NCBI GenBank assembly: GCA_964559435.1
Contig: CAZLHI010000038.1
Coordinates: 1-29,529, forward strand
From: Hebobacterum sp964559435
GTDB taxonomy: Bacteria; Armatimonadota; Hebobacteria; Hebobacterales; Hebobacteraceae
Length of the DNA stretch: 29,529 nucleotides
Reading direction: 5' to 3'
The notes under the pieces are model-generated. The model did not search any database. It had not been told where the DNA came from and saw nothing but the letters and a program-made list of their open reading frames with translations. Positions 15,203-22,703 of this stretch are shown here, piece after piece. Within the stretch, counting starts at the first letter, position 1, and each line of letters begins with the position of its first letter. Position numbers and translations under genes: made by a program.

Positions 15203-17068
15203 CTACACCTCTACGTGCGTTGGGATGGTGATCTGCAACGGGGCCGTGAAGATGACGTCCCGGTCTAGTGGCGCGTCGGGGAAGTGGTAGTTGATTATCA
15301 GAGAGATGCCTTCATCTCCCGTTGAGAGCCGGTGCTGTACCGTGTTCAGTACGACGTGCGCGAGGTCCGAGATCTCGACCCAGGGATGCGTCTCCCTCGC
15401 CACTAACACGAGCATACGCTGCTGATTAGACGACAGTTCGCGGAATGGCAGACCTTGAGCGCGCGCCATGAGAGAACGCTGCTCCGGATCGAAGAGGCCG
15501 TAGATCCGCAGTTCCACGAGCGGCAGGTAGACGAGGGTGAGGTCGGTGTTGCGCAAGGTCTTCAATTCCCGGATGTCGAGCTGGCCGAGGAAAGTGGCCA
15601 GCTCCTCCAGGGGCTGAGTGCTCCCAGGGTGCAGCCTCTCGTGCCACTCGACTGCAGTATCTTCCGGGACGCGCGCAGGCTGCCAGCACCACTCGGACCC
15701 GCTGCCCGCAATCAGGATCTCGCCCTGCAAGTCCCAGTGCCAATCCGACCCCATCCACTGACACATCCTTTCTAAGACTGCGGCGAGGGAGTGCTTCTTC
15801 CTCGTCGCCAGCAGTTCGCGTGGGACGCCGCGCCAGGGCGGGCCCGCGGCCACTCGCTGCACGACTACGCCTACACCGCATTGACGCGCGGCCGCTTCGA
15901 GTATGTCTGAAGGGCTGAGCACGATGCCGCGCAGACCGGACAGGGCCAGTTCAGATGAGAGAACACGGTCTGATGCCTGCAAGCCGCGAAACCTGGCGGC
16001 CTGGGCTTCGCCCTTCTCATCACGCCGCCGCCTCGCTTCTTCCGCTCGCGCTTGCTCCCAGGCCTGGTTCTCCCGCTCCATGGCCTGGAGGTACTCCGGG
16101 GTCTTCTCCCGGTAGCCGAGGCGGACTAGCTCTTCCCGAGGAGCGGTGGGTGGCAGGTATCTCATATCGATGGGTATGGCGGCATGCAGGTGCTCGTCGG
16201 GAATATCGAGCGAAAGCTGCAGACCCCTCTCGTACCAGAACAGTGTGATGAAGCTGTGTTCGAACCGCATCTCTTGGGCGGGAAAACGCGGTAGGTAGTC
16301 GGGCCCGTGCTCGCGCAGTCCACACACCGACTTGCCCCACTCCCCAGCGGACCAGAGCGCCAGATGCTCGCGGAATCCCTTCTCAAGGCGCCGAACGGGG
16401 ACTGTCAGGGTGCCCTCGGTCATGAGCGTCTGCCTGTCCGCATCGGACAGGTTCAGGACATACTCGATCATGGGACGTTTGGCGGGATCAAGGATGGTGG
16501 CACAGAGCCATGGATCGGTTTCCTCGTAGCGCCCGAGCACGTCGTTCGGGTCGAGGGACAGAGTTTCCCTGTAGAGATCGAGGCGCTTTGATCGCTCCTC
16601 TTTGCTCTCCGCGTGCTCCGCGCGCCGGCGCTTCTCTGAGGCCCAGTAGAGCATCCCCGGGTAGGGGGAACGCAGCCGTTCGTGGCTGCTCAGCCGGTAC
16701 ACGCGCTGGGCCCCGGCGTTTCGATACTGCCAATGGGTGTCGTAGAGCTGTGCGAGCGCGACCATGATAGAGCGTAGCGTGGCATGCTCAACGAAGACGG
16801 AAAGCGGCAGGTGGCGCATCTCACGGGCAGCGTCAACCGCGACCTCGCTCTGCTCCGAAAGCCTGGCGAGCAGGTCACCCACCTCGATGTCCTTCTCCCA
16901 CACGCTGACTGCCTGATCCAGGCGGCGGTCAGACGTGACGGCGTCGGGCGGCCATTGCTCCCAGGTCTTCGGAGCAGAGCGGTCAGCTTCGCTTCCTGGC
17001 GCGCTAACCGCAACGGCGGTGATGAAGCATGCTGTCACAGCAATCTTCGGCCACTGAGCAAACCTCAT
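15203..17068 (-). CDS. Exported protein with STN/secretin-like segments, function unknown
   Basis: A 621-residue protein starting at ATG 17068, chosen because it begins the signal peptide MRFAQWPKIAVTACFITAVAV. An in-frame start at 17143 would add 25 polar residues. Two stretches have the short beta-alpha-beta pattern of STN/secretin N-terminal domains: about 50-126 (DIEVGDLLARLSEQSEVAVD ... LPLSVFVEHATLRSIMVAL ... QYRNAG) and about 385-455 (ILEAAARQCGVGVVVQ ... SLAAVLERMCQW ... WHWDLQGEILI). Between them lies a charged Glu/Arg-rich helical region. No secretin pore domain or TonB barrel follows, so it is not a secretin itself. It is probably periplasmic or surface located. It lies downstream of the TPR gene in the same direction, 134 bases away. 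Confidence 0.65.
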   Translation of the reverse strand: MRFAQWPKIAVTACFITAVAVSAPGSEADRSAPKTWEQWPPDAVTSDRRLDQAVSVWEKDIEVGDLLARLSEQSEVAVDAAREMRHLPLSVFVEHATLRSIMVALAQLYDTHWQYRNAGAQRVYRLSSHERLRSPYPGMLYWASEKRRRAEHAESKEERSKRLDLYRETLSLDPNDVLGRYEETDPWLCATILDPAKRPMIEYVLNLSDADRQTLMTEGTLTVPVRRLEKGFREHLALWSAGEWGKSVCGLREHGPDYLPRFPAQEMRFEHSFITLFWYERGLQLSLDIPDEHLHAAIPIDMRYLPPTAPREELVRLGYREKTPEYLQAMERENQAWEQARAEEARRRRDEKGEAQAARFRGLQASDRVLSSELALSGLRGIVLSPSDILEAAARQCGVGVVVQRVAAGPPWRGVPRELLATRKKHSLAAVLERMCQWMGSDWHWDLQGEILIAGSGSEWCWQPARVPEDTAVEWHERLHPGSTQPLEELATFLGQLDIRELKTLRNTDLTLVYLPLVELRIYGLFDPEQRSLMARAQGLPFRELSSNQQRMLVLVARETHPWVEISDLAHVVLNTVQHRLSTGDEGISLIINYHFPDAPLDRDVIFTAPLQITIPTHVEV

Positions 17069-17202
17069 CGCATTCTTCTCAGTTCGTCCTTGTGGACCGC
17101 TGTCCGCCCCAGAAACGCGGTACGGACGCCTGTTGGCTGTCACCGGTATCGGAGCCAGCGAGTTGAGGACGCCGGGCCCGGGTGCAGCGTCGTCGCTTCC
17201 GG

Positions 17203-18096
17203 CTACACTTCCTGGCGAGTCTCCTCAAGCCACTCCAGCGCGCCGGCACTCTCGCGCCACACGGCCATGGCTTCCGCGGCATAGCTGACGGCCTCGTCCC
17301 TGTCCCCGATGCCGACCGCGTCAGGAAGCCGACGTGGCAGACGCCGTTCCCTCAGCAGATACTCCGGCACATAGGGATTGCCGTCAAGGGCCTCCTGCAG
17401 ACGACGCCGTGACCGGCCGCTGTTGCCCTCTCGCCGGAATGAGCACAAGGCCCGGCTGTACAGCCACGCCGCCGTGGGATCGCCCTGGTACACCTGCAGC
17501 ACCTTGCCAGCCACCTCGTCCCGGCCCACGATTAGCAGTCCGGTGACGAGCCGATATCGCACCCCCAAGCTGTCGGTGGGATTCAGCCGCAGCATATCGA
17601 CCCAGTGGTCGAGCGCCTCCTCACGCTCTCCCAGCTCCCACAGGCAGGCCGCCAGACCGGCGCGCGCCCGCATGTAGGGACGCGTCTCCAGAATCTCCCA
17701 GAAGTGGCCGGCCTCCCTCCGGAACATGCCTTCGCCCAGTGCTCGCTCGCCGGCGCCCACTCCTCGTTCATAGAGATCTCGTGCCTCGCTCGCCGTGGCC
17801 GCCGTTTCTTCTGCCAACAGCACGTAGGCGTCGGCACAGTCAGGGGAGATCTCCAGGGCCTTGCGCGCCAGCTCCACGCGCCTGGGACCGCGAGCATCCC
17901 AGGCCTCGTACATCAGATCCTGGGCCTCATCCAGGGCAGAGCGCCGTGCGATCACCACTGGGCGCGGACTCCTCCCGCTTGCGCCGTCTCCTCCCAAGCA
18001 TGTCCTCTCCTCGGTTCCAGGCCAATCGCCACCCATGCAGGCTGTGTGGCGACATGATAGCACGGCCTGTCCGCCGGCAGAAGAGGACGGTTTCAT
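17203..18096 (-). CDS. Tetratricopeptide-repeat (ST7-like) protein
   Basis: A helical-repeat protein. From about residue 53 it reads ALDEAQDLMYEAWDA, RRVELARKALEISPDCADAY, then repeats with RARAGLAACLWELGEREEAL and VLQVYQGDPTAAWLYSRAL, ending RRLPRRLPDAVGIGDRDEA. This resembles a widespread bacterial TPR family related to ST7-type proteins. It would mediate protein contacts; its partner is unknown. The start is uncertain: the first 45 residues are low in family resemblance and lie towards the neighbouring IS. ATG at 18036 or GTG at 17958 are alternatives, and the N-terminus may have been replaced by IS DNA. It may be co-transcribed with the STN-like gene downstream. Confidence 0.75.
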   Translation of the reverse strand: MKPSSSAGGQAVLSCRHTACMGGDWPGTEERTCLGGDGASGRSPRPVVIARRSALDEAQDLMYEAWDARGPRRVELARKALEISPDCADAYVLLAEETAATASEARDLYERGVGAGERALGEGMFRREAGHFWEILETRPYMRARAGLAACLWELGEREEALDHWVDMLRLNPTDSLGVRYRLVTGLLIVGRDEVAGKVLQVYQGDPTAAWLYSRALCSFRREGNSGRSRRRLQEALDGNPYVPEYLLRERRLPRRLPDAVGIGDRDEAVSYAAEAMAVWRESAGALEWLEETRQEV

Positions 18097-18143
18097 TCAT
18101 CGCCCGCTGGACTTGGCGGGCCCGGCGGAGGACTACGGCGAAG

Positions 18144-19241
18144 CTAGGCCGCGGCTCGATAGTAGCGGTGATGGAGACCACCGACCACGGGTAGGGAGAA
18201 GAGTTCCCCCTCGCCGGCCATAGTCGATAGGGACGGCTTCTCGCCGCCCAGGCCCTGGTGCGGCCGAGCCGTGTGATAGTAGTCTTCCAGATACTGCCGA
18301 AGCAGCCGCTCGAGATGCCACTGGCCCAGCACGATCACGTGGTTCAGCAGCTCCCGGCCCAGCGTCCCGATCATACGCTCGATGTAGGGGTTCTACCAGG
18401 GTGAGTCATAGGCGGTGCGGCCCTCCTGGATACCGTAGCCCTCCAGGAAGGCCCGCACGCCATACCCGAAGATCCCATCGTTGTCTCTCAACACGTACTG
18501 TGGCTGTTTGCCGAAGGGCGTTGCCTCTCGCAGTTGCTGGATCACCCACTCCATGGTCGGGTGTGGCGTGAGGGCGAAGTGCAGCACTTCTCTGCGGGCG
18601 TGATTGAACACCAGGAACACGTACAGGGTCTGGAAGCCCAACGTAGTGAGGGTGAAGAAGTCAATCGCCCAGGAGACATCGAGGTGGTTGCGCAGGAAAG
18701 CCAGCCAGTTCGTCGTCTTGGGGCGTGGCTTCCGGGACTTGACCATGTACTTGCGGATGGTCTCCTCGCACGGCGCCTCGTAGCCTAGCAGCAGAAGCGT
18801 GTCGCGAATCCGTTTGGGGCCCCAGAGCGGATTCTCTTCACTGATGCGTCGGATGAGCTGCTGCATCTCAGCGCCAATCGGCTTCCGTCCCGACTTCGAA
18901 CGCCACCACCAGAACAGGCGGAAGGCGGTGCGATGCCAGGAGACGACTGTCTCCGGCTTCATCAGGTGTGCGAGAGCCTCCCAGCCATCCAACAGTCTAG
19001 AGAGGACGCTCCACAGGATGCGGAATGCCGGGCTGAACCGGAACCGGGGCCGACGTCCTTCATTGCTGGACAGGTGCCGGTGGAGCTCCCCCAGCTGGCT
19101 CTCGGAGGCGACCAGCCGTGCGGCCAGCACCGCCTTCGGCGACAGCAATGCCCAGCAATACAGCAGCCCGTAGGAGAACAGCTGACCAAAGGCCCCGAGG
19201 AGGAGGCGGAGATTGCGGATGAGAGGACGCAGGTGATTCAT
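18144..19241 (-). pseudogene. IS transposase gene interrupted by an amber codon
   Basis: The gene starts at ATG 19241 with a hydrophobic MNHLRPLIRNLRLLLGAFG region and runs through Asp194 (WAIDFFT) and Asp253 (VLRDNDGIF). It meets TAG at 18395-18393 and continues in the same frame as NPYIERMIGTLGRELLNHV to the stop at 18144. The catalytic Glu lies five codons after the TAG, so the first product (282 residues) lacks it. In related transposases this spot usually reads SPWQNPY, so CAG to TAG is the likely mutation. It is of the same general family as the transposase at 4371 but only distantly similar. I could not fix the inverted ends with confidence. Confidence 0.85.
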
Positions 19242-19348
19242 GCAGACCAGGATATCAGCACGCCGGCACGGAAGCAAACAGCCTTAGAAGGCCGCTACAG
19301 TGTTTCTAGGTAGGACAGCGGCCCAAACCACCTGGTCGGGCGCACTTG

Positions 19349-19357
19349 TGATACAAT
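19349..19357 (+). promoter_or_regulatory. Extended -10 promoter element
   Basis: TGATACAAT matches the TGnTATAAT extended -10 consensus with one mismatch. It lies 115 bases before the ATG of the TolB-like gene. There is no good -35 box upstream, which such promoters tolerate. Confidence 0.35.
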
Positions 19358-19471
19358 GAGTGGGTCTAGTTAGGTAGCAACATCCTCGGGGGATTCGCGC
19401 TGGGACTCGCGCTCTGTGCTCCCCAAGGGAGGCACGCCCGTGCCCAGTCTGGTGTGCTTGGAGGAGCGAAG

Positions 19472-19977
19472 ATGATGGCGCGCACGATGGCGTTCGCGGT
19501 ATGCCTGCTGATGTCCTCGAGCCTTGCATCGATAGCGATGCCTATCCCTGGGAAGCTCGTGGTGATGGGCCAGGAATTCACGGAAGCGGTGGTCTACTTC
19601 ACGGAGGGCACGACAGAGAACGTCACGCCTGCATCGCTGCCGTTCTACAACGGGGATATTTCGCCGGATGGAATGGAAGTCGCCTACATTGGGGACGCGA
19701 GCGAGACCCTTGTCCATCTGTGGAAGGCCGGCGTCGACGGATCGACACCAGCGAACCTGACCGCGCCTGCCGGCCTGACGGGCGTGAACTGCCAGCCGAG
19801 CTGGTCTCTGGAGGGGGCATGATTGCGTTCCACCACCGCGATGCTGCAGAGGGTTCCTTCCCGTGCGACGCCGGGCTCCACGTTTGTGTGATGAACTCTG
19901 ATCGAGCCGGTGCGCAGAGGACGTGGCTCAGCGGTGAGCCGCAGATCCTTGCTGACGACGGCCGCCTCGCGGCTTAG
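19472..19977 (+). pseudogene. TolB/PD40-type propeller gene fragment, frameshifted
   Basis: ATG 19472 follows GGAGGAG at good distance and begins a signal peptide (MMARTMAFAVCLLMSSSLAS). The text then shows TolB-type propeller phrases: NGDISPDGMEVAYIG and NCQPSW. At the five-G run 19813-19817 the frame ends in a TGA, while the neighbouring frame continues as GGMIAFHHRDAAEGSFPCDA then LHVCVMNSD, which is the proper continuation of a PSWSPDGxMIAF blade. One extra G would restore it. The restored product would still stop at 19977, far short of a full propeller, so the gene is a remnant. It lies directly upstream of the large propeller gene. Confidence 0.65.
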
Positions 19978-20020
19978 AACACATGAGAGGATCCGCCCAA
20001 CTCTACAGGACGGGCGGGAC

Positions 20021-22684
20021 ATGATTCGCAGGCCCTGGGGGTTTACGATGAAAGGCGCTTGGTTGTCTGGTCTTCTGACAGCGCTCATTCTGGGCGCGCT
20101 GCTCAGCGCCGCGTCAGCGGATACCGAGGTCATCGGAGAGGTGTGGCGCGGCGGCTTCGGCGAGGTGAACTTCGTCGGGGCTAATCCGAGGGATGGCACC
20201 TGCTACGTCTCGACCGGATCCGGCATCGTCCATCTGACCGGGGATGGCAGACGCCTGTGGACGACAGAAAGGGTCGCCGGCGGCTGCATTTCCGTCAATC
20301 CGACGGATGGATCGCTCTGGGTCGCTGCCGGCGATATCGTCCACGTGTCCGAAGACGGTGAAGAGTTGTCGCGAACTAGTGGGTTCAACTCTCCTTCCTC
20401 TGTTTCTGTGAACTCCGCCGATGGGTCCTGTTGGGTGGCCGATACGATGCACTCTCAGGTCGTTCACCTGGCCCCCGACGGCACGGAGCTCTGGCGGGGA
20501 GGCGGACCAGGGTGGTTCAACCAACCTACTTCCGTGTCCGTGAACCCTACCGATGGCTCCTGTTGGGTGGCCGACAAGCTCCACAATCAGATCGTACGCC
20601 TCTCCCACGCCGGCGCCGAGCTGTGGCGGAGCCCCGGCTATCCGACGTTCGACAGCCCGAGCTCGGTGGCTGTCAACCCCAGCGATGGCAGCTGCTGGGT
20701 GAGTGACTTGGGTCACGGCCAGGTCGTCCGCTTAGGGGAAGACGGCACCGAGCTGGTTCGGGTGAACGGGGTCAACGGGGAACTCTCCGTCAACCCGACA
20801 GACGGCTCCTGCTGGGTAGTAGCCAGCACCACCGTGTTCCATCTGGGCGCGGACGGCACCGTGCTGTGGAGCGACGTGAAGGTCGCGTGGTCAGCCTCGA
20901 TCTCGGTCGATCCCGCCGATGGCACCTGCTGGGTGGCCGACCCGTATCATGTGCAAGTCGTGCACCTGACTGAGGACGGCACGGAGCTGCTCCGGTGGGG
21001 GTTCCGAGAGCCGCAGGCGGTCTCCGTCAACTCCGCCGACGCCTCCTGTTGGGTCGCCGATGCGGGCGACTACCAGTTGATCCATCTGGCGAGTGATGGC
21101 AGGCCGCTGCTACGGGCGGAAGGCCTCCACACCCCGTGGGGTGTGTCTGTCAACCCGACCGACAGCTCCTGTTGGGTGACCGACATATGGAGCCACGAGG
21201 TCGTTCACCTGGCCGAAGATGGCACGGAGCTCTCGCGGACAGGGGGCTTCAACACGCCCGAGTCAGTCTCCGTCAATCCGACCGACGGCTCCTGTTGGGT
21301 TGGCGACCAGTTCCACGGCCAGGTCGTCCACCTGGCCGAAGATGGCACCGAAGTCTGGAGGGGCGGCAGCTTCGTCAACCCCAAGGCGGTGTCGGTGGAC
21401 CAGTCCGATGGCTCCTGCTGGGTGGCGGACGATGAGACCAGTGAGGTAGTCCACTTGTCGTCAGACGGCATTGAACTGTGGCGGGGAGGCAGCTTCACGA
21501 ATCCTATGTGCCTCGCGGTTGACCCGAACGACGGCTCCTGCTGGGTCGCCAACACCTACGGCGGCCAGGTGGTGCACCTCGCGGCCGATGGGGGCGAGCT
21601 GTGGAGAGGATCGAACTTCACCCGGCCCTGGAGCGTCGCCGTCGATCCCCGCGACAGTTCGTGCTGGGCGGTTGATCTTTATGGAGACATCACCCACGTC
21701 TCCCCAGATGGCACGGAACTGGCGCGTGCTGGGGGACTCTACAGCCCGAGGTCGGTCTCCGCAGACGCTGCCGATGGGTCCGTCTGGGTGGCCGACTTGC
21801 GAAATAGCCAAGTGGTCCATGTCGCCCCACTCGGCATCCCTGCCGCTGACTTCGACGCCGCTCCCGTCGCCGGCGAACCGCCCTTGGTCGTGACCTTCTT
21901 GGACCAGTCCACCGGCTTCCCGCAGTCATGGCTCTGGGAGTTCGGGGACGGTACAACCTCCAGGCTTCAGAACCCCACACACTGCTACACGGCCGAGGGC
22001 AGCTACACGGTCTCTCTGACCGTGACGAACGCCAGAGATGTCGACGCTGAGACGAAGCACGGTTTCGTCCTCGTCACCTTCTCGGATCTCCCCTTGGGTC
22101 ACTGGGCGATCGGCGCCGTCACCGCCTGCGTGCAGGCCGGAGTCGTCTCTGGCTATTCGGACGGAACCTACCACCCCGAGCTGCCCGTCACCCGCGAGCA
22201 GATGGCGGTCTACCTCGCCCGCGCCCTGGTCGCCCCCAGCGGAGAGGCCGGCCTGGCCGACTACGTGCCGGCCGATCCGCGCAACTTCCCCGATGTGCCG
22301 GACACCGGCTATGGGGATGACGGTACCGAGCCCTACTGGGCCTACAAGCACATCGAGTACTGCGTGGAGAACGGTGTCGTGGAGGGATACGACGACGGGG
22401 CCTATCACCCCGACGAGGAGGTCGCCCGGGACCAGATGGCGGTCTACATCGCCCGCGCCCTGGTCGCGCCCGCCGGGGAAGACGCCCTCGCCCAATACGT
22501 CCCCTCCGATCCCCGCAACTTCCCCGACGTCGCAAACGACTCCTGGTCGTACAGGCACATCGAATACTGTGTCGAGCATGATGTCGTCAGCGGCTATGAT
22601 GACGGTTGCTATCACCCGGAGATCGTCGTCACGCGCGACCAGATGGCCGTATACGTCGCAAGGGCCTTCGGCCTTATGCCATGA
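20021..22684 (+). CDS. Secreted NHL-type propeller, PKD and three SLH domains
   Basis: An 887-residue cell-surface protein. A signal peptide ends at ASADTEV (ATG 20048 is an alternative start, nearer the hydrophobic core). By my count 14 repeats of about 40 residues follow, each with the phrase SVNPTDGSCWVAD then VVHLAEDGTELWRGG, an NHL/YVTN-like propeller pattern. Residues 606-685 form a PKD domain (WLWEFGDGTTS, SYTVSLTVTNA). The last 200 residues hold three SLH domains (HWAIGAVTACVQAGVVSGY, VTREQMAVYLARAL; YWAYKHIEYCVENGVVEGY; SYRHIEYCVEHDVVSGY), which bind cell-wall-linked polymer. It probably anchors to the S-layer or wall and displays the propeller outside. A similar gene follows 19 bases downstream, so the two are likely one operon. 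Confidence 0.88.
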   Translation: MIRRPWGFTMKGAWLSGLLTALILGALLSAASADTEVIGEVWRGGFGEVNFVGANPRDGTCYVSTGSGIVHLTGDGRRLWTTERVAGGCISVNPTDGSLWVAAGDIVHVSEDGEELSRTSGFNSPSSVSVNSADGSCWVADTMHSQVVHLAPDGTELWRGGGPGWFNQPTSVSVNPTDGSCWVADKLHNQIVRLSHAGAELWRSPGYPTFDSPSSVAVNPSDGSCWVSDLGHGQVVRLGEDGTELVRVNGVNGELSVNPTDGSCWVVASTTVFHLGADGTVLWSDVKVAWSASISVDPADGTCWVADPYHVQVVHLTEDGTELLRWGFREPQAVSVNSADASCWVADAGDYQLIHLASDGRPLLRAEGLHTPWGVSVNPTDSSCWVTDIWSHEVVHLAEDGTELSRTGGFNTPESVSVNPTDGSCWVGDQFHGQVVHLAEDGTEVWRGGSFVNPKAVSVDQSDGSCWVADDETSEVVHLSSDGIELWRGGSFTNPMCLAVDPNDGSCWVANTYGGQVVHLAADGGELWRGSNFTRPWSVAVDPRDSSCWAVDLYGDITHVSPDGTELARAGGLYSPRSVSADAADGSVWVADLRNSQVVHVAPLGIPAADFDAAPVAGEPPLVVTFLDQSTGFPQSWLWEFGDGTTSRLQNPTHCYTAEGSYTVSLTVTNARDVDAETKHGFVLVTFSDLPLGHWAIGAVTACVQAGVVSGYSDGTYHPELPVTREQMAVYLARALVAPSGEAGLADYVPADPRNFPDVPDTGYGDDGTEPYWAYKHIEYCVENGVVEGYDDGAYHPDEEVARDQMAVYIARALVAPAGEDALAQYVPSDPRNFPDVANDSWSYRHIEYCVEHDVVSGYDDGCYHPEIVVTRDQMAVYVARAFGLMP

Positions 22685-22703
22685 AGATTGAGGAGCGAGT
22701 GCG

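Noticed and set aside
12273..18395. Genome-wide TAG recoding to an amino acid
   Set aside because: Several intact genes in the window end with TAG (556, 14181, 15203, 27717), so TAG works as a stop; the two ambers are better explained as mutations.
19930..19977. DGRLAA end as a leftover of an IS transposase C-terminus
   Set aside because: Only a few residues resemble the YCRLAA end at 5438; the text before it does not match any transposase.
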